64,000 bases of DNA, taken from assembly GCA_910588875.1 (NCBI GenBank), contig CAJURT010000015.1, forward strand, positions 1-64,000, read 5' to 3'. The translations under genes were made by a program, and so were the position numbers. Source of the stretch: an uncultured Lachnospiraceae bacterium (GTDB lineage: Bacteria > Bacillota > Clostridia > Lachnospirales > Lachnospiraceae). The notes beneath the pieces were generated by a model. The model did no database searches, was not told the DNA's origin, and saw only the letters and a program-made list of their open reading frames with translations. The stretch's first letter is position 1. Each line of letters opens with the position of its first letter. Shown piece by piece: positions 55,941-64,000 of this stretch.

Positions 55941-56945
55941 ATGGTACGTATCAAAGACATTGCTGATTATGTAGGCGTCAGCGCAACCACCGTATCCAAT
56001 GTACTGCACGGAAAAAACCAGCGCGTGTCGCCGGAAACCAGGCAGCGGATTGAAAAAGCCATCAAAGATCTGGGCTACATCCCAAACATGGGCGCACTGA
56101 TGCTGGCCCAGGAAAAATCCTGCATCATCGGTGTCATCCTGTTCGCCAAAGGCATCAAAAACGAACCCACAATGACCGACCCTTACTATGGCTCCCTGGT
56201 AGGTTACCTGGAGCAATATATTAAGGAAAGGCACCATTATATGCTTATGCTGACCGTGACAAACGTGGAGGATATCATCCGCCAGTCTAAGGCATGGGAT
56301 CTGGATGGGCTGATCTCCTGCAATATGCTGCCGGATGTCCTCAGCCATCTTTACTCTCTCAGCCAGATCCCCTTAGTGTCCCTGGACGCATACATGGAAA
56401 GCAAACCTTCCTTTATCAATATCGGCACTGACGATTTCGGAGGAGGCTATCTGATGGGACAGTATCTGGCCTCCATGGGCCACCGGCATGTGCTGATGGT
56501 ATCCGATAACGACCAGGGGGTGGAGCATCACCGATGGCTGGGGCTGCAAAAGGGGCTGAGCGAGGCAGGCATCCCTATGACCGGAGAACAGCATCTGATT
56601 GTCTCCAATCTATATGAAGAACGGCTGGTCCAGTATAAAAAGCACAAAAACCTGCTGAAGCAACAGACTGCCCTCTTTTTTTCTTCCGATTATTATGCGA
56701 TGGAGGCCTGTTTCATCCTCCGCAAGCTGGGTTTTCGGATACCGGAGGATCTCTCTGTCGCCGGTTTTGATGATTTGTTCTCCTCCCGCTTCATCACCCC
56801 TGCACTGACTACCATCCGGCAGAGCATCGACCGGAAAGCCAAACTGGCCGTGGACGCCCTGTTTAGCCTGATGGACGGGACTGGTTATCACAAGACGGTC
56901 CTCCCTGTCGAATTGATCCGGCGGGACTCCGTCAGGAAACTATAA
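55941..56945 (+). CDS. LacI-family transcriptional regulator
   Basis: This 334-residue repressor has an N-terminal LacI helix-turn-helix (MVRIKDIADYVGVSATTVSN). A hinge helix (IEKAIKDLGYIPNMGALMLA) and a periplasmic-binding-like sugar-sensing domain follow, ending ALTTIRQSIDRKAKLAVDAL. Its gene is directly upstream of the glucosidase and ABC-transport operon, whose promoter has two GCGCAAAA sites typical of LacI-type operators. It most likely represses that operon until an oligosaccharide binds. Confidence 0.92.
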   Translation: MVRIKDIADYVGVSATTVSNVLHGKNQRVSPETRQRIEKAIKDLGYIPNMGALMLAQEKSCIIGVILFAKGIKNEPTMTDPYYGSLVGYLEQYIKERHHYMLMLTVTNVEDIIRQSKAWDLDGLISCNMLPDVLSHLYSLSQIPLVSLDAYMESKPSFINIGTDDFGGGYLMGQYLASMGHRHVLMVSDNDQGVEHHRWLGLQKGLSEAGIPMTGEQHLIVSNLYEERLVQYKKHKNLLKQQTALFFSSDYYAMEACFILRKLGFRIPEDLSVAGFDDLFSSRFITPALTTIRQSIDRKAKLAVDALFSLMDGTGYHKTVLPVELIRRDSVRKL

Positions 56946-57042
56946 ACCTTTCCTGCTGCTTATGCCCCAGGGCTGAGCGCGGGATTTTTTGTTCCGTTAG
57001 ATTTATATAAATGTCCATTGCCGTTTTTGTATGTTCTAACGG

Positions 57043-57109
57043 TTATGCGCAAAACTATTGACACAGCCCCTGGGCTGTGCTATTTATTTTATATAAGTTT
57101 AGCGCAAAA
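57043..57109 (+). promoter_or_regulatory. Promoter of the glucosidase operon with two LacI-type operators
   Basis: TTGACA (57058-57063) and TATTTA (57081-57086) are 17 bases apart. Operator-like TTATGCGCAAAA (57043-57054) and the palindromic TTTAGCGCAAAA (57098-57109) flank them 55 bases apart. The spacer itself is the palindrome ACAGCCCctGGGCTGT, which with the following T-rich stretch could also terminate lacI transcription. Confidence 0.65.
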
Positions 57110-57143
57110 CGTAAACACCATGTAACAAGGAGGGATATCATTC

Positions 57144-58850
57144 ATGAAACAGGATTGGTGGAGGGACGCTGTGGTCTATCAAATTTATCCCCGTAGTTTT
57201 ATGGATTCAAACGGGGACGGGATCGGGGATCTGGGCGGAATTACGCAAAAGCTGGATTACCTGAAAGAACTGGGGATCGATGTGGTCTGGCTCTCGCCGG
57301 TATACCGTTCCCCAAATGTGGATAACGGTTACGACATCTCCGATTACCAGGATATTATGGAAGAGTTCGGCTCCATGGAAGATTTTGACCGGATGCTGGA
57401 AAAGGCCCATTCCCTGGGAATTAAAATTATGATGGATCTGGTGGTCAACCATACCTCAGACCAGCACCCCTGGTTTGTGGAAAGCCGGAAAAATGCAGAC
57501 GCCGAAAATCCTTACCGGGATTACTATATCTGGAGGGAGGGGCAGGGGAAGGGGACACCGCCCAACAACTGGGGTTCTTCCTTCAGCGGAAGCGCCTGGA
57601 CTTACGACGAAGAACGCGGCCAGTATTACCTGCACTTATTCGCGCCGGAACAGCCGGATCTTAACTGGGAAAACCCGGCTGTCCGGGAAAAAGTTTTTGA
57701 AATGATGGACTGGTGGTGCCAAAAAGGAATTGATGGTTTCCGCCTGGATGTAATCAGCATGATCTCAAAAGTCCCGGGCCTTCCTGACGGAAAAAAGGGG
57801 GAGGGCTTGTATGGAGACGGAGGGCCATTCTACCAAAACGGCCCAAAGGTACACGAATACCTGCGTGAGATGAACCAAAAAGTCCTGTCCCGGTATCCCC
57901 TGATCACCGTGGGGGAAACCCCCGGCGCCTCGGTGGAGGATGCGGCACTCTATGCCGGAAATGATACCCACGAACTGAATATGGTATTTCAATTTGAGCA
58001 TGTGGACGGCGACCCCCGGCAGCCCGGACGGTACGGGAAATGGGATCAGAAAAAAATGCCTCTTTCCACCTGGAAACAGATTCTGTCCAAATGGCAGACC
58101 GGGTTAGAGAAAAAGGGCTGGAACAGCCTTTATCTGTCCAACCACGACCAGCCAAGGGCTGTCTCACGTTTCGGAAACGATTCCCCCCAATACCGTACCC
58201 TCTCTGCAAAGATGCTGGCAACCTGCCTCCATATGATGAAAGGGACCCCTTATATCTACCAGGGTGAGGAATTGGGGATGACAAACGCATATTTTGACTC
58301 CCTGGAAGATTACCGGGATATTGAGTCTTTAAATGCTTATAAAGAAATCACCGAATCCTTCGGGGAAACGCCGGAAACCGTGCTGGGATATCTGAAAAAA
58401 ATCGGGAGGGACAACGCCCGGACTCCCATGCAGTGGGAGGATAGCGCCAATGCCGGGTTTTCCACCGGCACACCCTGGATACCGGTCAACCCAAACTATA
58501 AGGAGATCAATGCGCAGCAGCAGCTCCATGACCCGGATTCTGTCTTCCGGTATTACCAGAAGCTGATTTCCCTCAGGCACACCATGGATATCCTTGTCCA
58601 TGGTACCTATGAACTGCTGGAACCGGAGAATGAACAGCTGTTTTTGTATCTGCGCACTCTGGGCACGGAACGGCTGGTGGTGCTCTGCAATTTTACCGGC
58701 CGGGATCTTCCTGTGCCGGACTGCATATCTGCTGATATCCAGGAAAAAACCGAATTGCTGATCAGCAACTACCAAAACCGGCAGGACGGAATCTTACGTC
58801 CCTACGAGGCATCCGTCTACCACTTATATAATATGGGGGAACAGGGATGA
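57144..58850 (+). CDS. GH13 alpha-glucosidase (oligo-1,6-glucosidase type)
   Basis: This 568-residue intracellular hydrolase of glycoside hydrolase family 13 (subfamily 31-like) acts on short alpha-glucosides. It starts WWRDAVVYQIYPRSFMDSNG. The catalytic nucleophile is in GFRLDVIS, the acid/base Glu in VGETPG and the third Asp in SNHDQPR. The residue after the nucleophile is Val, which in this family goes with alpha-1,6 linkages (isomaltose type) rather than alpha-1,4. There is no signal peptide, so substrates come in by the adjoining ABC transporter. It is the first gene of the LacI-controlled operon. Confidence 0.93.
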   Translation: MKQDWWRDAVVYQIYPRSFMDSNGDGIGDLGGITQKLDYLKELGIDVVWLSPVYRSPNVDNGYDISDYQDIMEEFGSMEDFDRMLEKAHSLGIKIMMDLVVNHTSDQHPWFVESRKNADAENPYRDYYIWREGQGKGTPPNNWGSSFSGSAWTYDEERGQYYLHLFAPEQPDLNWENPAVREKVFEMMDWWCQKGIDGFRLDVISMISKVPGLPDGKKGEGLYGDGGPFYQNGPKVHEYLREMNQKVLSRYPLITVGETPGASVEDAALYAGNDTHELNMVFQFEHVDGDPRQPGRYGKWDQKKMPLSTWKQILSKWQTGLEKKGWNSLYLSNHDQPRAVSRFGNDSPQYRTLSAKMLATCLHMMKGTPYIYQGEELGMTNAYFDSLEDYRDIESLNAYKEITESFGETPETVLGYLKKIGRDNARTPMQWEDSANAGFSTGTPWIPVNPNYKEINAQQQLHDPDSVFRYYQKLISLRHTMDILVHGTYELLEPENEQLFLYLRTLGTERLVVLCNFTGRDLPVPDCISADIQEKTELLISNYQNRQDGILRPYEASVYHLYNMGEQG

Positions 58851-60133
58851 AGAATAAAAGAAAATGGTTAAGCCTTTGCCTTGCGGGAATGATGATTTCA
58901 GGCGCCCTTCTTCCCGGATGCAGCCGCAGCGCCTCCCAGGATGGGAAAATTGAAATCGAACTGATCCAATACAAGCCTGAAGCAGTCGCAATATTTGAAT
59001 ATCTGGAGGAAGAATTCAACCGCACCCATGACAACATCCACCTGACAATAGAATCGCCCAACGATGCAATGACGATCCTGAAAACCCGGTTTATCCGTGA
59101 AGATTATCCGGATATCATCGGAATCGGCGGTGAAATCAACTATTCCTATTTTGTCCAGGCCGATATCCTGGAGGATATTTCCGATTATCCCGGGCTTTCC
59201 TCCATTCAACCGGCTTATGTGGATATCCTGGAAGGGCTGGAGTTCGTCCCCACAGAAGGGACATACGGTGTACCTTATGTGGCCAATGCCGCCGGCGTCC
59301 TATATAACCGCGCCATGTTCCGGGAACATGGATGGGAGATACCAGACACCTAGGATGAGTTTATCTCCCTTTGCGAAGAAATCAAAGCAGCCGACATACA
59401 GCCCCTTTATTTCGGCTTTAAAGATACCTGGACCTGCCTGGCCCCATGGAACGCCCTTGCTGTAGGGCTTGCCCCGGCGGATATCTGCAGGCAGGTCAAC
59501 CGGGGGGAGACAAATTTCACAGACAATTACCGGGAAATTGCGGAAAAGATGCTGCAGCTTTTGCAGTACGGCGAGGATGGCCCCTTCGCATATAGCTACA
59601 ATGATGCCTGTACGGCATTTGCCAATGGGCAGTCTGCCATGTTTACCATCGGCAGCTATGCCGTCCCTCAGATCAAATCCGTCAATCCGGATATGGACAT
59701 TGACTCTTTTGTCATGCCGGCCAACAACCAGGCCGAAAAAAGCATCCTTAACTCAGGCGTGGATCTGCAGTTCTGCCTCACACGTTCCTGCAAGAATAAG
59801 GAAGCGGCATATGAGGTCCTGGATTTTCTTCTGGAACATGAAAATGTCCAGGCTTACTTAGACGACCAGAACGCGGTCCCCTGTAAGAATGAAAGCTTTG
59901 AACTGGCACCGATCCTGGACGGCATGAAGGCATTTATCGAAGAAGGAAGGATGGCAGACTACCAGGATCATTACTATCCTTCGGAGATGGCGGTGGATGC
60001 CCAGATCCAGACCTTCCTGATCCAGCAGGATACCGACGCATTCCTGGAGAAATTTGACAAGGACTGGCTGCGCTACAACCGTGACATCATCCGGCTGGTA
60101 GAGGATTACCAGAAGCAGAATGGCTCAAATTAA
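58847..60133 (+). pseudogene. ABC sugar-binding lipoprotein interrupted by an in-frame amber codon
   Basis: The frame begins with a lipoprotein signal (ISGALLPGCSRSA, lipobox LPGC) and a family 1 solute-binding protein start. It has DIIGIGGEINYSYF and GVPYVANAAGVLYNR. At 59351-59353 a TAG follows EIPDT, where TGG (Trp) is usual (PDTWDEF). The same frame then continues unbroken as DEFISLCEEIKAADIQPLYF to YQKQNGSN at 60133, about 428 codons in all. One G-to-A change explains it. The ATG overlaps the glucosidase stop. Read-through would restore the whole protein; otherwise the transporter lacks its receptor. Confidence 0.88.
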
Positions 60134-60151
60134 AGAGAGGAGAGATTTGTG

Positions 60152-61018
60152 ATGAAAAAGACAAATGACAGGGAACGGACATATCTTCTCATGACCCTTC
60201 CGATTCTGGCATTATTCTTTTGCTTTAATACCCTTCCGCTGATCAAGGGCTTCCTGTACAGCTTTACCAATTTCAAGGGCTTTGGCTCCTATGACTGGGT
60301 GGGGCTCCGCAATTATATCGACCTGTTCCAGGATGCCCGTGTAGGCAAATCATACCTTTTTACCATCAAGCTGGCTGTTGTCTCTACCATCGTGGTGAAT
60401 GTCCTGAGCCTGCTTCTGGCCTTGGGCTTAAACAGCAAAATCAAATTTAAGAGTGCGTTGAGAGGTATGTATTTTATCCCGAATATCCTGGGCGCGCTGG
60501 TTGTGGGCTATATTTTCAGCTATTTTTTCACCTATATCCTTCCGGCAGTCTCCGGGATGCTGGGCGGTGCGGGAACCAGCATGCTGGCCAGCACAAGATG
60601 GGCATGGGTGGCCATCGTCACAGTCTGTGCCTGGCAGTCCGTGGCCATGAATACCATCATCTACATCTCTGGCATCCAGACGGTCCCGGAGGACGTGTAT
60701 GAGGCCGGTTCTATCGACGGCGCTACTGGCTGGTATAAGTTCAAAGCCCTGACCTTTCCTCTGATCTTGCCGTTTTTCAGCATCAATATGGTACTGTGCA
60801 TGAAAAATTTCCTGATGGTATTTGACCAGATCATGGCATTAACCAAAGGCGGCCCGGCACAGAGCACGGAATCGATCTCCTATCTGATTTACAACAATGG
60901 GATGTCCGGGGGGCAGTTCGGCTTCCAGAGCGCAAATGCCGTTGTGTTTTTCGTTTTGATTGTCATCCTTTCCATCGCACAGATGACATTTTCCGGGAAA
61001 AAGGAGGAGCAGCTGTAA
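60152..61018 (+). CDS. ABC sugar transporter permease, first subunit
   Basis: This MalF-type inner membrane permease has about 288 residues and six hydrophobic helices. The EAA loop that docks the ATPase is present: YEAGSIDGATGWYKFKALTF. The start YLLMTLPILALFFCFNTLPL is typical of sugar permeases. The ATG at 60152 follows GAGGAG. It looks intact, but its partner permease and receptor are both broken, so the transporter is probably dead. No ATPase gene is nearby; such operons often share MsmK-type ATPases. Confidence 0.9.
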   Translation: MKKTNDRERTYLLMTLPILALFFCFNTLPLIKGFLYSFTNFKGFGSYDWVGLRNYIDLFQDARVGKSYLFTIKLAVVSTIVVNVLSLLLALGLNSKIKFKSALRGMYFIPNILGALVVGYIFSYFFTYILPAVSGMLGGAGTSMLASTRWAWVAIVTVCAWQSVAMNTIIYISGIQTVPEDVYEAGSIDGATGWYKFKALTFPLILPFFSINMVLCMKNFLMVFDQIMALTKGGPAQSTESISYLIYNNGMSGGQFGFQSANAVVFFVLIVILSIAQMTFSGKKEEQL

Positions 61019-61467
61019 TGAAAGAGAAGAAAGTATCCCAACGGGTCAACTGGCCAGTCACGGTTCTTTTAATCCTCGGGCTGGCCACCATATTATTTCC
61101 CTTATACATGGCTGTTGTGATTGCTTTTAAAGAGCCCAGTGAAATGACCAACAGCATCTCCGGCATCCTGTCCCTGCCCCAAAAATGGAGCCTGAAAAAT
61201 TTTTCCGAGGCAATACGGGTCACGGATTTCTGGCATTCCCTGTTCAACAGCTTTCTGATCACATCCATCAACCTGGTATGCTCCATTCTTTTGCATTCCA
61301 TGATCGGTTATGCTGTGGGAAGGAACAAGGCACACAGTAAATTTTATAACCTGGCGTTTGCGTCTTATCTGCTGGGACAAGGGCAAGTTCTTTGCTTTTG
61401 CCCCTGCCAGGATCCGCTCCCTTCCGATAGTGGTATATCCTTCCGAGGCCCGGTACAGCTGTTCTAA
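61018..61467 (+). pseudogene. ABC sugar transporter permease, second subunit, truncated by deletion
   Basis: The first ~120 codons are a normal MalG-type permease (VTVLLILGLATILFPLYMAV, then SLFNSFLITSINLVCSILLH). At about 61379, after NLAFASYLLG, the sequence changes to the antisense of a sigma-54 activator gene, and 30 unrelated codons follow to a chance stop. The last four helices and the EAA loop are missing. The start overlaps the stop of the first permease (TAATG). Confidence 0.88.
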
Positions 61468-62270
61468 TATATACCAAAAAGGGGAGAATTCTTTTTCTCC
61501 CGGGGGAGATGCCGTCTCCGGAACTGGGGGAAGGGATTGAGCCGTCGGGTTGGCTGCTGCCCATGGGCTGGCCGGTGCCGGCGGATTGACTGCTGCCCAT
61601 GGGCTGGCCGGTGCCGCCGGGGAGCCGGGCTGGGATGAGGCAACAGGCCGGAGTTTTACGGAATGCCTCCGGAATACGGTGGGAGGCAATTCTTCTATCG
61701 TAATCTCCGGCTGGCCGGTATAGATAAAGTACTCCACAATATTTCTCAGTTCCCGGATGTTTCCTGGCCAGGAATAATTCCTTAAGAAGTCTTTTACAGG
61801 TTCTGTCAGAACAAAATCCCCTCCTAACTCCCCCTTTATGCTCTCAATAATCAGGAACATATCTTCTCCCCGTTCTGCCAGGGTTGGGATCACGATGGGC
61901 AGGGTATTCAGGCGGTAATAGAGATCCCTGCGGAAAGTGCCTTCTTCCACCTTCTCCTCCAGGGATTCGTTGGTGGCGGCCACAATACGCACATCGATTT
62001 TTATCACCCGGTTCCCTCCCACCCGCATAATCTCCCGTTCCTGCAGCACCCGCAGGAGTTTTACCTGGAGTGCCTGGCTCATGCCCTCCACCTCATCCAA
62101 AAACAGGGTCCCCTTATGGGAAAACTCAAACAGCCCCGGCCGTCCCCCCTTCTTCGCCCCGGTGAATGCCCCCTCTTCATATCCAAAAAGTTCACTTTCC
62201 AGGAGGTTCTCCGGCACTGCTGCCACATTGATGGCAATAAACGGCCCATCCTTCCTCCGGGATCGGGATC
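61380..62270 (-). pseudogene. Sigma-54-dependent activator, central fragment lacking both ends
   Basis: This is the AAA+ part of an enhancer-binding protein: RKDGPFIAINVAAVPENLLE, the sigma-54 contact loop GAFTGA, Walker B FLDEVEG and arginine finger RRDLYYRLNTLP. The signature WPGNIRELRNIVEYF and a C-terminal Ala/Pro linker (PASPWAA repeated) follow. The Walker A motif and sensor domain are lost at a junction near 62262-62272. The 3' end is lost near 61380, where the frame runs on into antisense permease sequence. It was probably the regulator of the divergent cysteine desulfidase gene. Confidence 0.85.
61554..61621 (-). repeat. Duplicated 36-bp unit in the activator linker
   Basis: CTGCTGCCCATGGGCTGG starts at 61554 and again at 61590. 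It encodes two copies of a PASPWAA-x-NP-x-A linker in the sigma-54 activator fragment. It is a simple tandem duplication. Confidence 0.8.
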
Positions 62271-63158
62271 AGTGAGATCCGCAATACCCACTCCAATATT
62301 ATCTTTACCAAGAGGAATAATGAAGTGCTCCTTCAAAAAGAATATGCTACCAGTTCCACCGATGAAATCCATGAGAAGCTGATGGATATGGCTGTGGCTG
62401 AAATCAGGGAGGTTGTGGATCAGTGTACCGAAAGCGAACTGGAAGAAATGCTGGACGGGATGGAGATGAATGAAAAGCTGGCGGATTACGGGCTGGAACA
62501 TTCCCTGGGCATCGGTATTGCTTCCTCCCTGCAGAAAGAATTAAAAGGCAATGTCCTGGGGGACAGCTTATTTACCCGTACCATGGTCCGGGTGGCCAGC
62601 AGTGCCGAAGGGCGCATGAGCGGATGCCCTTATGCTGTCATGAGCAGCGCCGGAAGCGGGAACCATGGCATTACGGCAATCATCCCGGTGGTGGAGATGG
62701 CCAGACACTTAGGCTCCACCAATGAACAGCTGGTAAAAGCCCTGGCCTTCTCCCATGCACTGAATGTATATATCAAAATGTTTACCGGGAAGCTGTCTGC
62801 CACCTGTGGCTGCGGGGTCTCCGCCGCAACCGCCGCTGCTGCCTCTATGGTGTGGCTGATGGGCGGAAGCGATGAGCAGATCGGCAATGCCATCATCAAC
62901 ATGAGCGGCAACCTGACAGGCATGATCTGCGACGGAGGGAAAATCGGCTGCGCTTTAAAATTAGCCACTGCCACCAATGCCGCCATCATGTGCGCTTCCC
63001 TGGCTATGTCGGATGTTGTGCTCCAGCCCACGGACGGGATCTGCGGATACACCCCGGAGCAGGCTATCCACAACATGGGAAGGGTAAGCAATCCCGGGAT
63101 GCTTAAGACCGATGCCACCATCCTTGATATTATGATGGAAAAAGATCAGTTAGTATAG
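62265..63158 (+). pseudogene. L-cysteine desulfidase/serine dehydratase-alpha-like gene lacking its 5' end
   Basis: The C-terminal ~295 codons belong to the CyuA/YhaM (UPF0597) family, which splits cysteine to sulfide, pyruvate and ammonia with a 4Fe-4S cluster. The cluster and active-site segments are present (SATCGCGVSAATAAAA, GMICDGGKIGCALKLA). The first in-frame residues are ISEIRNTHSNIIFTKRNNEV, joined directly to the sigma-54 activator fragment. About 100-130 N-terminal residues, the start codon and the promoter are gone. A shorter product from an internal GTG or ATG would lack the first half of the fold. Confidence 0.82.
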
Positions 63159-63187
63159 GATTTTAGGATCCGGGCTCTCACAAACAG

Positions 63188-63216
63188 TTGCAACTTTTCC
63201 AAAATTGTTTTATGAT
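63188..63216 (+). promoter_or_regulatory. Promoter of the ABC-class ATPase gene
   Basis: TTGCAA (63188-63193) and TATGAT (63211-63216) are separated by 17 bases, giving a start near 63223 and a leader of about 73 bases. Confidence 0.55.
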
Positions 63217-63222
63217 GGTAAC

Positions 63223-63265
63223 GGCAACACTGGCCTCTGGCACATGCCGGCTGCCAGTGTTTGCC
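63223..63265 (+). promoter_or_regulatory. Hairpin at the 5' end of the ATPase leader
   Basis: GGCAACACTGGC (63223-63234) pairs with GCCAGTGTTTGCC (63253-63265) with one bulge. It begins at the predicted transcription start. It may stabilise the mRNA or be a leftover terminator of the desulfidase gene. Confidence 0.45.
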
Positions 63266-63295
63266 GAAATCAACATCATCCAAAAGGAGACCATC

Positions 63296-64000
63296 ATGAA
63301 ATCATCCAATGAACTGCGCACTCTGCTGCGCTCCATCGACCATAAAAGCTATCCCGCCTACAAGTCATTGGCGGGTTCCTACCATTTCGGCAGCTATACT
63401 TTATTCATTGACCATGTACAGGGAGATCCCTTTGCTTCCCCCTCCAGCCTTCATGTGGAGATTGCCCACAAGGATGCCGGGTTCCCTGCTTCCACCTATG
63501 GGCCGGACTGTTCCCGCATCGCACTCCAGGATTTTCTGACCCGGAAGCTGTCCTCCTTGTTTGAGGATTTCAATTTCCGTGCCAAGGGCTCCGGCAAAAG
63601 CGGCCTGATGTCCGTCACCCGATGCGGCCAGGAGGTGCTGGAACGCAGTGCCTGCCAGATCACGGACTCCAAGATCATTGCCCGTTTCCATATCGGTTTC
63701 CCCGCCTTTGGCCGCACCATCAATGCCGGTGAACTGGACAAGATCCTTTTTGACTTCTTGCCCCGGTGCGTGGAAAGCTGCTTTTTCTACCGCCGCCTGG
63801 ATGCAAAGAAGGTGGAGAGCACCGTCTTTCTGGCCGAGGACCAGGCCGCTGTCCGTGAGATCCTCAAAAAGGAAAACCTGGTGGCCTTTGTTGCCAACGG
63901 CTCCATCCTTCCCAGGAAAAGCGGTGTCTCCGACCTGCCTTTAAAAGACAGCATCCCATTCACTTCACCTGCCGCCATGGAGCGCTGCTTTACGTTGCCC
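63296..64000 (+). CDS. ABC-class predicted ATPase, N-terminal part (runs off the right edge)
   Basis: About 235 codons are visible of a protein beginning MKSSNELRTLLRSIDHKSYP. It has the family segments GSYHFGSYTLFIDHVQGDPF and GFPAFGRTINAGELDKILFD. These match the predicted ABC-class ATPases of COG3044 (about 560 residues), soluble proteins of unknown role; their P-loop comes after the part visible here. The ATG follows AAAAGGAGACC. The gene is intact so far. Confidence 0.85.
   Translation, partial: MKSSNELRTLLRSIDHKSYPAYKSLAGSYHFGSYTLFIDHVQGDPFASPSSLHVEIAHKDAGFPASTYGPDCSRIALQDFLTRKLSSLFEDFNFRAKGSGKSGLMSVTRCGQEVLERSACQITDSKIIARFHIGFPAFGRTINAGELDKILFDFLPRCVESCFFYRRLDAKKVESTVFLAEDQAAVREILKKENLVAFVANGSILPRKSGVSDLPLKDSIPFTSPAAMERCFTLP

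Noticed and set aside
59351..59353. Pyrrolysine coding at the amber codon
   Set aside because: The binding-protein family has no pyrrolysine and no pylTS genes are visible; recent mutation is simpler, given the many lesions nearby.

Overview
The window looks like a chromosomal segment of a gut-type Clostridia bacterium, most likely Lachnospiraceae. This is an inference from the mix of housekeeping genes (GTG-started guaA, E111-type metA, S4-type pseudouridine synthase, lone hydG), strong AGGAGG ribosome binding sites, sortase-anchored LPKTG proteins and a SARP/BTAD regulator. Most of it is moderately GC-rich. Two stretches are visibly more AT-rich: about 1500-3700, and to a lesser degree the restriction-modification genes at 6837-9730. 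Both look acquired.

Layout. 1-3700 is the end of an integrated element abutting the 3' end of guaA: a partial tyrosine integrase and a translationally coupled excisionase-like gene face left, and an XRE regulator, a radical SAM/SPASM enzyme and a two-helix membrane protein form a rightward cargo operon. 3758-15253 holds guaA, a DUF4349 lipoprotein, a candidate ~98-nt RNA with its own promoter and terminator, a BsuBI/PstI-type restriction-modification pair, an RlmD-type rRNA methyltransferase, pcrA, ridA and small genes. 15409-35620 is an array of three giant LPKTG surface proteins (2112, 2139 and 2277 aa) in tandem on the minus strand. Upstream of them lies a SARP/BTAD regulator with a degenerate GGDEF-like C-terminus. 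37105-43174 is a leftward housekeeping run (metA, ligA, a membrane protein, a pseudouridine synthase, queA, an NTF2-like membrane protein), followed by tRNA-Arg(CCG), hydG and recQ. 47690-51722 has a secreted wall-binding-repeat protein, an MFS transporter, a charged hypothetical and a small thioredoxin-fold protein.

51784-63158 is a decaying region. The malY-like cysteine lyase is intact, but the three genes after it are broken: a symporter (nonsense codon plus internal deletion), a RidA (1-nt frameshift) and a CoA-disulfide reductase/rhodanese (frameshifting deletion plus an in-frame deletion). A LacI-controlled GH13 glucosidase and ABC sugar-uptake operon follows, with an amber codon in the binding protein. 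The operon is cut off inside its second permease by a deletion. That deletion joins it to a truncated sigma-54 activator, which is itself joined head-to-head to an N-terminally truncated cysteine desulfidase gene. The lesions converge on cysteine/sulfur-amino-acid breakdown and on oligosaccharide uptake. The window closes with the start of an ABC-class predicted ATPase.

The best candidates for something undescribed are the radical SAM plus membrane-protein cargo at guaA, the three-protein adhesin array with its regulator, the small RNA at 6686-6783, and the ten-base phased repeat array at 55701-55781.
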